DNA of 64,000 nucleotides from Gibbula magus (lineage: Eukaryota; Mollusca; Gastropoda; Trochida; Trochidae), in contig OW388293.1 of assembly GCA_936450465.1 (NCBI GenBank), positions 30,757,860 through 30,821,859 of the forward strand, given 5' to 3'. The notes beneath the pieces were generated by a model that was given only the letters and a program-made list of their open reading frames with translations, was not told the origin of the DNA and made no database searches. Of this stretch, positions 34,820 to 45,569 are shown piece after piece (the first letter of the stretch is position 1; the number at the start of each line of letters is the position of its first letter). The translations under genes were made by a program, and so were the position numbers.

Positions 34820-35882
34820 GAACAAAACAATGCTATAACATAATTATATTTGGGATAACACTACCTTCAATAGTACAAATTCTTGTTGAGGCGAAATGGT
34901 CGTGTGATGAGCTGCTGGTGTCGAGGCGAAATGGTCGTGTGGTAAGCTGTTGGTACGGTCAGTGCTGGCGATAGTTGCCTTACTCTGAGGGTGTTGGTTC
35001 AAATCCTACAAGGGACTTGGCCCGAACAAGAAAAAAGCGAGCATGGCTCACATACCCCCGCCATCCACTGTCCATCCATTGAGCATTATAGATGTCAAGG
35101 GTACAACATTTAAAAAAAATAATTCAAGCATCATAATATTGTCCAAATAATTTTGGGAACTGGCTTTGTTATTACAAAATTTCATTCACCTAGATGTAAT
35201 ATTTTTCAGGTAACTTAATTGTTCCCATTAGAGCATCACAGTGGTAATTTGTAACAATTTCAATAACAGATTAAAGGCTAATAACTCCGTAAAAAATAAT
35301 ATTTCGGAACTGGACTTTGAACTCGATGAAGAGTATCATCTGGACTACCTACATGTAAAATTTCATTCAGCTAGATGTAATAGTCTCTGAGAAAACTTGT
35401 CCCCATTGGAGCATCACAGCGATTTTGGTACAAAGTTCAATTTCGGATTCAAGGGCCATAACTCCTTAAAAAATAATATTTCAGAACTGGTTTTCGCACT
35501 CGATAAAGAGTATGGTCATGGATACTCACAACCTAAATTTCATTTACATAGGTTTAATAGTTTCCGAGAATACTTGTCTGCATTGAACACAATAAAACTA
35601 AGTCCAAAAAGTGACATTTCCATGGAAATGACAACCAATTTAAATCTCAATAAACTGAAAATTGGCTGTGCGCAATGTGAAGAATATAGTTAACAACTGA
35701 ACAAAGTTTGGTTGATGTACCTTTGACAGTTTTTGAAAAAATTTACCGGACGGAAAGATGGACGGATTGACGGAATGACCACTATGGACCCCCGCTTACT
35801 TCGTAGCGAGGATATAAAAAGTACAAGAATTTGCACTATTGAAGGTAGTGTCATCCCAAATATAATCATGTTATATTTGTTC
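34820..35882. mobile_element. About 1.06-kb element with 55-60-bp terminal inverted repeats
   Basis: Left arm TATAACATAATTATATTTGG, GATAACACTACCTTCAATAG, TACAAATTCTTGT is inverted at 35822-35876. GAACAAA extends both arms. Inside is an about 190-bp imperfect repeat (CATCACAG.G, AACTCC.TAAAAAATAATATT, ATTTCATTCA). It ends with GGACGGATTGACGGA before the right arm. Non-autonomous. Confidence 0.75.
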
Positions 35883-36025
35883 ACAATCTAAATGTCATGT
35901 ATTTCTAAAACCATGCTATTTTTTTTTACATGTAGTTGATAAATCTGAGTCCTTGAATTCTGAGAAGAGTAATTGAACCCGATCCCAGTCCATGCAAGGT
36001 GAACACACAACCACCCTGCTCTTCT

Positions 36026-36067
36026 CTTCCTCCTCCTCCTCCTCCTCCTCCTCCTCCTCCTCCTCCA
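36026..36067. repeat. (CTC)n trinucleotide repeat downstream of DGCR6
   Basis: About 13 CTC triplets. On the DGCR6 (minus) strand it reads (GAG)n about 130 bases after the stop codon, so it may lie in the 3' UTR. Minus frames give poly-Glu or poly-Arg by chance. Confidence 0.9.
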
Positions 36068-36192
36068 GAACAAACCTTACACTGAGCATCAATGAACTTG
36101 AGGACGCATAGCTATTGGTAACGAACCATTGGTAATCCAGACAATTTCTTCCAGCAGGTTCCTTAATTTGACAAACCATAACTTGGCAAACA

Positions 36193-36405
36193 TCAACAAG
36201 GAGTAAAGTTCATACGACTGAGTCTCATAATGAACTCCAGAAGGTACATCTGAAGTCTGATCTCCTGTCGATTGTTGGTGACGAAGAACCCGGGCACGCC
36301 GGCCTTCTCCAGCATGACCTGCTGATCCATGACCTTCTGGTCAAGGTCAAGGATGATCTTCATCTCTTTCTTTTTCTGCTCCTCCTCACATCTCTTCGTC
36401 ATCGT
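36193..36405 (-). CDS. DGCR6: DGCR6 terminal coding exon (exon 4)
   Basis: Acceptor AATGTTTCAG. 70 residues from [10 protein letters not shown] to SRMNFTPC and TGA. Contains the family signature [13 protein letters not shown] and the LQM.LLEFI amphipathic helix. Confidence 0.97.
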   Translation of the reverse strand, partial: TMTKRCEEEQKKKEMKIILDLDQKVMDQQVMLEKAGVPGFFVTNNRQEIRLQMYLLEFIMRLSRMNFTPC

Positions 36406-38153
36406 CTGAAACATTGAACGTCAACAGATGAAACAAATGAGATACTACTGCTCGTCGTCATCTGAAACATAAGGCTTTATTGTAACATGACTTCGGTGTA
36501 TCCTTGATTCTGATCGATTACGAACGCCGTTGATTTTAAACTAAATTTGCGGGTGTTGAATAACAATGACTCCCGGAAAGTTTACAAACGCAACTATTTA
36601 TCTTATAAATGTTACATGTAACAGATGAAGTACTACAGCTTCGTCATCTACTGAATGAATTGTCTAAATGCTTAGTCCACAATTGGAGACTTCTGAGTCA
36701 ACAAATGGAGACTGTACACAGTAGTTGACCCACCTCCCACTCGCGCTGTGTCTGGGTCTGCACCAGAGGCAGGTTGTGTGGCTTGCCGTGACACTCCTGC
36801 AGCATCTCCTTGTGCTTCTTCTGCATCTCGTGTCTCTGAGCTGTCCAACAAACACGTTCATGTGCCTATATTTACATACGCATAATTAACATAATAAACT
36901 CCTATTATTCAAAACTATTCAAAGCAGTACCTTTTCTAAAGGGCACTACTTAAGATTATGTAATTTGGTTTGACATTCAGTGGAATATTTGTACAGCAGT
37001 CAATTATTCCTATAAGAACGAAATCAAGAATAGAATTTTGACTAACGGTATATCGTTTTGGGGCAATTAATTTGAGAAGTTTATTTAAAGGAATATTCCA
37101 ACGTTATTTCAAATTATTTTCTGCAAAAGATTGAGTAATCAGGCATATCCTCACAAATATATTTGTATTTGGTCAATGGGTTAAGTAATTACATCAAATA
37201 TAACCCATCACTCATGTCTGTAGCTGTATAGCCTTGGAAAAATGAATTAAAACACTGTGTAACCAATAGTATACCCTTGTGTTCGCTGATGAGTTTGGAG
37301 CGCTGGTTGAAGAGAGATTTCTCCTCCAGATGTTGAACCTCCTCTAGACTCCTCACGATCTCGAACACCGTCCCGTCCAGCAGCGCGTTGGCCAGTCCAG
37401 ACAACAGGTCGTAGGGCATTCTCTGCTGAAACTTCCTGTAAACATAAGCACAACATAGGGATTGAGAGATTTGTGGATGGAAAGATGGAATATCAAATGC
37501 TATACAATGCTATACAAGATGGAATCACATGGGCAGTTCTCGAGCCATGTTCCGGATCCCAAATCTACCAATGCTACACAAGACGGACTCACATGAGCAG
37601 TTCTCGAGCCATGTTCTGGATCCCAAATCCACCTATGCTACACAAGACGGACTCACATGGGCAGTTCTCGAGACAAGTTCTGGATCCCAAATCTACCAAT
37701 GCTACACAAGACGGACTCACATGAGCAGTTCTCGAGCCATGTTCTGGATCCCAAATCCACCTATGCTACACAAGACGGACTCATATGGGCAGTTCTCGAG
37801 CCATGTTCCGGATCCCAAATCTACCAATGCTACACAAGACGGACTCACATGAGCAGTTCTCGAGCCATGTTCTGGATCCCAAATCCACCTATGCTACACA
37901 AGACGGACTCACATGGGCAGTTCTCGAGACAAGTTCTGGATCCCAAATCTACCAATGCTACACAAGACGGACTCACATGGGCAGTTCTCGTGACAAGTTC
38001 TGGATCCCAAATCTACCAATGCTACACAAGAAGGACTCACATGGGCAGTTCTCGAGACATGTTCTGCAGCTCTGTGTTCAGCAAGTAGTGAGTCTTCTGT
38101 CTCTGCTCCTTCAGGGCAAGATCTTCCTGACTCGACGCTTGTCCCACACTCAT
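36193..38153 (-). CDS. DGCR6: DGCR6 family protein, complete, four coding exons, 197 aa
   Basis: Join (minus) 38041-38153, 37275-37435, 36734-36840, 36193-36405; all GT-AG, phases 2, 1, 0. The order of motifs follows DGCR6/DGCR6L (Drosophila gonadal, gdl): a [17 protein letters not shown] lead, [52 protein letters not shown], then a coiled coil with [29 protein letters not shown] and [20 protein letters not shown], and the end [20 protein letters not shown]. Human DGCR6 is 220 aa; the core is the same length and the human tail is longer. The start is the first ATG after an in-frame TAA and gives 37 residues before FQQR, as in human. The vertebrate protein is linked to 22q11 deletion phenotypes; its molecular role is not well defined. 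Intron 1 is largely a tandem array of copies of the exon 1 end. Confidence 0.96.
36734..36840 (-). CDS. DGCR6: DGCR6 exon 3
   Basis: Acceptor TTGTTGGACAG, donor GAG|GTGGGT. Encodes (A)[17 protein letters not shown] and [23 protein letters not shown] is invariant in the relatives I recall. Confidence 0.95.
37275..37435 (-). CDS. DGCR6: DGCR6 exon 2
   Basis: Acceptor TATGTTTACAG, donor AAGG|GTATAC. Completes Met and encodes 53 residues, [11 protein letters not shown] to SKLISEHK, the best conserved N-terminal block ([10 protein letters not shown]). Confidence 0.97.
37512..38080. repeat. 64-bp tandem array built from the DGCR6 exon 1/intron 1 junction
   Basis: GCAGTTCTCG starts at 37533, 37597, 37661, 37725, 37789, 37853, 37917, 37981 and 38045, exactly 64 bases apart. 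The ninth copy is the true exon 1 end. Each unit, on the minus strand, has (A)ACATGTCTCGAGAACTGC-like exon sequence, CCCAT|GTGAGTCC donor sequence and TTGTGTAGCAT intron sequence. Two variants alternate (CCACCTATG and TACCAATG), a 128-bp higher order. It fills most of intron 1. Confidence 0.93.
38041..38153 (-). CDS. DGCR6: DGCR6 exon 1 (start codon exon)
   Basis: ATG at 38153-38151; [20 protein letters not shown] then [17 protein letters not shown] and two bases of a Met codon; donor CCCAT|GTGAGTCC. An in-frame TAA precedes the ATG by ten codons. CACTGCAG upstream could be an acceptor of a 5' UTR exon. Confidence 0.88.
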
Positions 38154-39979
38154 CTTGGACCAAGCTTCACTGCAGTGTAATTAATATCTTGATTTAATTT
38201 GAGGATATGTTAACTGTTTCCCAGGAACTAGTGTAAATTTGTGTTCATAGGAGTGTCAATGATGTCTAACTAAATTCATCAAAGTGCCCAGTATGATTAT
38301 GTTATACTGTCAACATTTACTTTATATACACAATCTTATTTGACAAACTAACTATCTACTCGAAATAAACTTTATCAATATAAACAGTGATTATTTATAT
38401 AGCGCAAGTTTATCCACATACAAATTCAATGTGTTGAACAGATAAACATAATTAATTCAAACCTTATTAGTTTTTAATACATTTATAATATTATGCTGGT
38501 GTATCTTTTTGTTTATGAGGTAATCAGACTGAGGTAATGTTTTGTAACAGTGTAATGAAGCACAAATTGTAAAACTTAGTTGCAAATTAAAATAATGTTT
38601 CAAAACTAGTCATCCCAATACCTGGTAATAAGAATTTTCTGTTAAATCATGCTTAATCTGTTAAATTATTCTGATGTATAAACAAAACAAATTTAAGTTA
38701 TTCTGTTTCCCTAATATTTTATGGAGTGTCCCTTCAAATGCAGAGTTATAATTTATAATGTTGTAGTACTCTGCCATCTCTGGTCTTTCTACAATAAACA
38801 TTATAAATCATTACTCTTAAATAAAAGAAGTTTACATTATTCATATTCGTTGAAAAACACATGCAAGTAAATAAAGAGACAAATTGTTAAAAAATAGTTT
38901 AGAACCTTTTCACTTGAAAAAATATTTATGTGTAACTCTGTAAACTGTCTGTGGCCCGGAGCCCTTAATAAATAACATGTTTGTTTTGTCTTGTTTGGAT
39001 ACGTTGAACAACATAATCAGCTTTATAAAATTAAGCAGATCTCCAAACAGTTTCAAGAAGACGTTTGATCGAAAACTGGACAATACCATGGTTAATGGTT
39101 ATTGTTCTTGAATACGTTACCTGTGTAACTAAACAAATGCATATATATACCTCGTATAACTTCAAATGATCATATTCGATCCATAACACATGTTCAATCA
39201 TTGCATATTAGATTATTTAACTGTCCCTCGTTATTATTTCATATTTATAAGACCATATTGTTGATGTTGTTCTCAGTGATAAAAGGGAGGTAACTCGGAT
39301 TGATGTCATCCATTCGGAATTTTTCGTTTTTCACAAATGATTTCCTGTACCTTGAACATCATCTTTTCCTTTAATTTTGTTTTTCATGTATTTTTTTTTT
39401 TTTTTAAAAACCACAATGGTTTTGCAGTTACTCTCAAGATTATGGGAATTTGTATCATAGTGTTTATGTACCTTATTGTCTTGTGTGGATTATCTTGCTT
39501 TTAATTATTGGTTGATGCAACTATGAGTAGCCTATATTGTTTGAGACTGAAGTTTGTATAAACTAACAATATGTGAGTCATCCCAAAATGTGTGTTTTTT
39601 AGCCAGGCCAGATGTCCTTATTGCATGGGCCGGCATCAGGCGTCTCCTCAAAAACTCCTGCATCTCCAAAGCTGTTTGGTGGGTGTTTACCTGGCACCTT
39701 AGGGGGTCAAAGTTTGTTCATTCTGAATTTCAAAGCCCACAAATATGGCTTTCAAAGCCCACAAATATGGCCGCTAGAGGCATTATAAGTAAAACCTTTA
39801 AGCGGCTTCTCTGATACAGGAATGTGAAAATTTGTCATTAACATCTTTGTTGAATGGAGATAGGCCTACAAACTGAAGTTTGTAAATTTGGTTGAGATAA
39901 ATTATGAAATATGAATTTTACAGAGGGTTCAGCCTAAAAGATTCAAACGACTTCTAATCTCATGAACCAGAAATAGGAG
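38154..39979. other. Upstream of DGCR6; no promoter recognised
   Basis: AT-rich sequence 5' of DGCR6. No CpG-rich promoter-like block or conserved element is recognisable. A T-run lies at about 39391-39406. A direct repeat, GGCTTTCAAAGCCCACAAAT, is at about 39730-39770. Confidence 0.4.
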
Positions 39980-40073
39980 ATCTCATCATCGAGTGAGGTA
40001 GAACGGTTATATTTTCACGAGTGGCGCAGCCACGAGTGAAAATATCTAACTTTTCTACCTCACAAGATGAGAT
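39980..40073. repeat. 94-nt hairpin, possible foldback remnant
   Basis: ATCTCATC, GAGGTAGAA and TATATTTTCAC on the left pair with GTGAAAATATCTAAC, TTCTACCTC and GATGAGAT on the right around GTGGCGCAGCCAC. CACTAGTGACTGATAACA follows twice at 40271-40325, itself containing the palindrome TCACTAGTGA. Confidence 0.7.
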
Positions 40074-40989
40074 AAACATGGTATTTGTCAAGAAAAGACA
40101 AATTTTCTATTTATTATATAAACAAATCCTTGCATATTCACTTGAAATTGACTTGCATTTACGTTAAGTCGACTCCAGAATGAGTCTGTCGCCTCAGCAA
40201 CAATGTGACGTCATGAACGTGTCATGACGTCGGAGCATTGTTTTATGATGTCAGGTCATTGTTATATCAGTCACTAGTGACTGATAACACATTCCATTGT
40301 TATTTTCACTAGTGACTGATAACACGGTTTATTTTCATTGATAGATCCCGATATTTCACCTGCAATCATATAATAAAAAGGTATATAACACTCTACTTTT
40401 GAGGATATCTATGTTTATGCTATAAAGAGTTCCAAATTTCAAGTCTTTTGGATTAAACGTACCGTAAGAAAGTTATAAATGAAAACATTTTAGTGGTTTA
40501 CCATTTTGCTAACATTATGCTTACATAAAATGTTAGCAATAATTATATTTGGATGAAAGGTGTTTTCAAGAGCTTTCTAATGCAACTTTCATTATGTATA
40601 TTGTATCATAGAAATTAAGCAAGACAGAACTTATTTTATTTTTTGCAAGTTTACTCTATTTTCTGTGTATCTATCAGAGCAGAGTTATGCTCAGAGAGTG
40701 ATGTGACTAAGGGTGTCTGTGTGTGGCGAGAAAGGGGTGGGGGCTGGGAAGCTGGGAGGATCTGGTTTCACTGTTGTCCACAGCACAACCCAGGCAGAGA
40801 GAGTAATTGTAACGTTACGTACTTACGAGTTCAGGTTTCAATTTATGTAAGAGGCCAGGCTCAGTTAAAACTACCGGTATGTGAGGTACTGTGGACAACT
40901 GCATGTTTGTTAGGCGTTTGAAGGATTGATACAATGGACATTATTTCTCGCAGTGGATGAGAAAATACTTTTATGGCTTTAAAAGACTT

Positions 40990-41101
40990 TTTCAAAGCCA
41001 TTTCAATTGTCTGTCTATCCGTAAACTTTTCACTTTTTCGACTTCTTCTCCAGAACCAATGAAGTCCTGATGAGCTACAGAGCCCATGGCTCTATTTTTT
41101 C
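40990..41101 (+). repeat. Internally deleted family A copy
   Basis: TCCGTAAACTTTTCACTTTT and TCGACTTCTTCTCCAGAACC run directly into CCTGATGAGCTACAGAGCCC and ATGGCTCTATTTTTT, so the middle is missing. A further 3' end, CTGATGAGCTGCAGAGCCC, is at 41370-41403. Confidence 0.75.
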
Positions 41102-41626
41102 ATGAATGAAGAATTATGCTTGACCATTTGACACCAAATTGTAATGCTTCTCTCTCTCTGTCTCTGTAGGTGGATGTTTTGGGCTGATGATGGGTCAGGG
41201 AAAATACAGATGTAGGGGAAACATGGTACAAATATTTTACGGTTGCTTCACTGACTTCACTTCTTATAAAGGTTATAAAGAAACCTGTATTGAAAACAAA
41301 ACCTGTTGAACTTTGTGAATTTGTTCAAACCAAACTTTTATGTATATATATGTATAGTATAGCTATGGCGACTGATGAGCTGCAGAGCCCATGGCTCTAT
41401 TTCTTCACTACTTCTGCTATGTATAGGTATAGGATTACCTGTCTGCAGAGCTGGATTGTATCTTGCAGCAGTACATTTTGATGACTTCGGGTTTAATATT
41501 TGTTACAGAACAGAAAGGGTTATTGCAACCCTTTAGAACCATTTGAGTGATTAATTTTCTGATAAAGACAATATCTATGGATATATACAACTTCTTTATT
41601 CTGCACAGGCGACATAAAGAGATAGG

Positions 41627-43037
41627 GAACAGGTCAAAAGGGCTGCATGACAAAAGGGCCGCAAAAAGGAAAAGTCAAAAGGGCCGCAAGAAAGTCAAAA
41701 GGGCCACAAACCCCTAGTCAAAAGGGCCCCACCAAAAAGTCAAAATGGCCGCATCAAAAAGTCAAATGGGCCGCATATATAAAATCAATAATACTATCTT
41801 TTTTTTTAGAATAATACATTAATACGTTTAGATATTTGACAGAAAATAAGGACAATGAAATGAATAGAAGTATGTGGTTGTTATTTCTTTCATCATAGGA
41901 ACAAAGTAAATTGCAGAGATGTGTCACAATAAACTATGGAAATTATAGTGATACACAGAAACACATATTTATTATTTACAATAAACACCAGGAGAATGGG
42001 TCTGTAATATATGATGTAGTTGCATGTTATGTACACAAGTAAGTACACACTTGAATGCAAATTTGTTCATGACTGACTTACTGTTGAATTTCATGTGATT
42101 CTATACAAAGAGATGAACAAAAGTCTTGAAATGAGCCTGAGTTGTGCACTCCGCATTCATCACCCATGGGGCAAATCAGGAGTTAATTGGATTAACTGTT
42201 AATTAGTGCTACTAACTGGTTGCTTTCTTTAAAGCAGTAATTACATGTTAATTTCTTAGTTTGTGAGATTCATATTGATGAAAAATTATTATATTTGGAA
42301 GAAACATTTATTTTGAGGTTTTAGATAAAGGATTTTTGCTCAGGTTTAAATCTGGAATACTTTTATTGAAATAATTATTTTGATGATTTCAATGATACTG
42401 AGAGTATTTATGAGACATTTCAAATATAAGAAGGTTTTTGAAACCATTTGCATGTGGCTTTGGTTTACAGTGTGTGAATCTATCCAAACAAGATTTGTTG
42501 AGTAGTTTTCTAGATACTTCTGGCTGATATAGTTATACCATTACCAGTTATTCTGTCTCATGTACAAAGGTCAATTTCGGTCACCTTGAGTTTACATAAT
42601 TAGAACAACATTAGATAATAAATCATTCATGGACTGAGGTACAGAACCAGTGACTATTTTATATATGAATTTATTTATGTGTAATCTGGGGAAATAACCT
42701 CAACCATTTTATAACTATCTCTTTCTATGCCTGTTGTAATCTTTTGGAATAACATAATAAAGCATTTTTTTAAAATGACCTTAAAACACTCAGTGGGGAA
42801 TGAATGCAATTTATTCTTTTAATAAATTTAATTTATATATGTATTGCAAAGTACTGTTTTAAATCTATTAATATTAATTTTACATATGTGGCCCATTTGA
42901 CTTTTTGATGCGGCCTTTTTTACTTTTTGGTGGGGCCCTTTTGACTAGGGGTTTGCGGCCCTTTTGACTTTCTTGCGGCCCTTTTGACTTTTCCGTTTTG
43001 CGGCCCTTTTGACATGCGGCCCTTTTGACAAGGACCC
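41627..43037. mobile_element. 1.41-kb foldback element, arms of GTCAAAAGGGCCGC sub-repeats, 9-bp target duplication
   Basis: The left arm (to about 41775) contains seven GTCAAAAGGGCC(G/A)C-like units separated by AAAAA, AGAAA or ACCCCTA spacers. The right arm (from about 42888) is the inverted series GCGGCCCTTTTGAC in mirrored order, including the same CCCCTA spacer. AGAGATAGG occurs at 41618-41626 and 43038-43046, an exact 9-bp duplication. The interior is AT-rich and non-coding. Structure and duplication fit a Mutator-like foldback. Confidence 0.88.
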
Positions 43038-43464
43038 AGAGATAGGTTCTAATATTGTTGTCCAGTAATTAGAAGTCCAAATGCAAAATAAGGAGTTGTT
43101 GTCTTCACTCTTAAATTCATCATACCAACTTTTACGATGTCACTCATCGATTTTGGGTTTTCTTATTATTAGGCACCAAGGCAATTTAGTGGCGTTCACT
43201 AACAAGTTTTAGTGTAGATGACTGATGAAGCCCACTAGCAAGGGATTATGTGATATCAGGAAAATCATTGAATTGGTTTTTATGAAAGTGTAAGTTTTCA
43301 AATTCTAACCATCCAAAGACTGATGATCTCTAGAATCCATTCTATTCATTAAATATTTGGAAAGGGACAAATAGGATTGGATCAAAATCTAGACTTGCTT
43401 TTCAAGATATGGTGTTGACTTGTTGTCCTTGAGCCTTGAGCCTTGTTATGGAAATGGATTTTAA

Positions 43465-44560
43465 AGAGCCATCAAGGATGTTAGTGTTTCAAATAAAATA
43501 AAAAATTTGGATAAAATACTTATAACATCAATCGCCAGAGAAATCTTTTATCTACAACATGACATGTGATATATAATTTTCACATCACAACAATGTAATG
43601 AACTTTGGTTTCAAAGAGAAGTACCCCTTCAAGTAGCGTGCTTAGGGTATCTGACGTCATATAAACAGAATCCCTTTTATTGTATAAAACGTACTACACA
43701 ACAGAAAACGCTTCCGCAGTGTGAAGGCTTGTCTCTAGCGCAAGTCGCCATAGCAACCCATGTGCTGCACGTGCTTCTCTTGCATGTTACCCTTGTCACA
43801 CATTACTGAATGTGATGATTGCTTTATAGTGAGTGAGTGAGTGAGTTGGTGTTTAACGCCGCTTTCAAGAGTATTTCACTTATATCGCGGCTGCTAGTAT
43901 TATGACAGGGAGAAAGCCCGCAACGCCATGTGGCTATGCATTGCGGTGAAACCTGCGAGCAACGGCTGGAACTAGCGAACCATGGGTGGTACTGCACTGA
44001 AATTCAGTGTAGCATTGCACCCAAACCTGTCTGCGTGTAGAACAGTTCTCTACTGCAGACAAAGTTGCCGTGCCCCTGGCGGGATTCGAACCCCGGACCT
44101 CTTGATCCGAAGCCGAACGCGCTAACCACTGCGCTATCCCGCCCCCGATTGCTTTATAAACAATGTTTCTAAATGTCCTGAAAATATACAAATTAGTGCC
44201 TGTTTAATGTACTTTTTATCGAGATAAGACCAGCAAATTATGAATTTTTTTTTACTCTCATTAATTATAAAATTCAAGCAAAATACCTAATTGGGTAAAA
44301 CAATTATTTCAATTTCTTTCATTGCTCATAAACTTTATTCTTTCGTGTCTTTGTACACAGTGTGAGTTAGACCACAATGCTTTGCGCTTGAAAATAATAG
44401 ACTGGATCTATATTTAGACTAGAAAACACCTTTACTAATTAGTGCAATTTCTTGACTTATTTTGGGTTGAACAAATTTGGGAAAAATTAAGTGTATAGAT
44501 TTCACGGAGATAGATTTTTGTCAATTTTCCTATATCTTCATCAACATCCTTGATGGCTCT
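43465..44560. mobile_element. TTAA-flanked TIR element carrying a SINE
   Basis: TTAA then AGAGCCATCAAGGATGTT at the left (43461) and AACATCCTTGATGGCTCT then TTAA at the right (ending 44564): exact 18-bp inverted ends on a TTAA site. Without the SINE and its duplication it would be about 766 bp. Related left-end sequence is at 11321. Confidence 0.8.
43829..44146 (-). mobile_element. Full-length tRNA-derived SINE, minus strand, 12-bp target duplication
   Basis: GATTGCTTTATA occurs at 43817-43828 and 44147-44158. On the minus strand: GGCGGGATAGCGCAGTGGTT (A box), GGTCCGGGGTTCGAATCCCG (intact B box), body, AATACTCTTGAAAGCGGCGT and (CTCA)n end. It is the best-preserved copy in the window. Confidence 0.95.
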
Positions 44561-44564
44561 TTAA

Positions 44565-45215
44565 GGGAATATTCCTTTCTTTTTGAATTATATAATGTTT
44601 ATAATTAAAACAGTCAATTAAACATGTTAGTTAGAATATGAGAACCTAAAATATTCTCTAAAAGTTTAGTTCCACAAAAACTGCATGTATACTCTCTCGC
44701 CCTGGATTAAAAAATTAGCCTTTGAAATATTTTGTATGAAACACTTCTTGTGATGATATTTTCTTGTCTTGCACTATACCGTTGAATGTAGACTGGCTGA
44801 GTGAGGACTCGACTGTATTGAATGCTTTTATTCATATACAGCTAAGGAGCAGGATTATTTCATCTAGTCTCTTACAGTCGAAATAGTCGACAACAAATCT
44901 CCGATGTCTCATATTTCAATCTCTTCTGACAAAAATGACAAAATTCCAAATCAAAATCAAATTTTTTTTTATTCACAAAAGCTGTAGAAAATACAGGTAT
45001 GTGTTTCATCCATACGACACAGACAGTCTGCCCGATCAAGGGCACATTCACCGAGTCAGTCAGTGACGCTAAACGATCGACAGGACCTAGTCAAGCCATA
45101 CCTCTGTGTTCACAAATGATGTCATTCTATTCATATAATTAAAATATAAACTTATTTCATTCAAAGTGACAGAACAGGAAAATAGATTAGTGCAGTGTTT
45201 TTTTAAGGGATTTAA
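44565..45215. other. Intergenic, no feature recognised
   Basis: AT-rich; nothing seen. Confidence 0.5.
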
Positions 45216-45565
45216 AGGGGCAGTAGCACGTTCTTTGGCAAATTTTTTTCTCTTTCAAATTTCCCATTTATAAATGATAGTTTGTCATGTATATTTACTT
45301 TAGAGGGTAAAACATCTTATTACACACACCAATTATCTGTAGTGGTAATAACGGTGTTGCTTATAAAGCGAAAATTGCATGGTGGCCATTTTATTGTGAA
45401 CACATTTAATTATTTCAAATGACAAAAAGGATACACATGGATTTACAGAACCATGTACACTCACTTTTTAACTTGATTTTCCTAAGAGAGAAGGGTGTTT
45501 TACTATTGGTGACACTTTTTTCAAATACATTTCATCAAATTATTTCACCGAAAAAATGTGCCCCT
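45216..45565 (-). mobile_element. 350-bp TTAA-type MITE, copy 2, reverse orientation
   Basis: TTAA (45212-45215) then AGGGGCAGTAGCACGTT; right end TGTGCCCCT then TTAA (45566-45569). Aligns end to end with the reverse complement of 15108-15464. Both TTAA sites are kept here. Confidence 0.85.
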
Positions 45566-45569
45566 TTAA

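Noticed and set aside
36021..36179. Poly-Glu/poly-Arg frames at the CTC repeat
   Set aside because: They arise from a triplet microsatellite past the DGCR6 stop codon.
37473..38180. Plus-strand frames of 83-143 codons over the 64-bp array
   Set aside because: Repeat by-products antisense to DGCR6; the minus-strand gene explains the sequence.
44083..44146. tRNA-like A and B boxes (also at 8770-8839)
   Set aside because: Continuous with a SINE body and tail; the tRNA-like part does not need to fold as a functional tRNA and belongs to a repeat.
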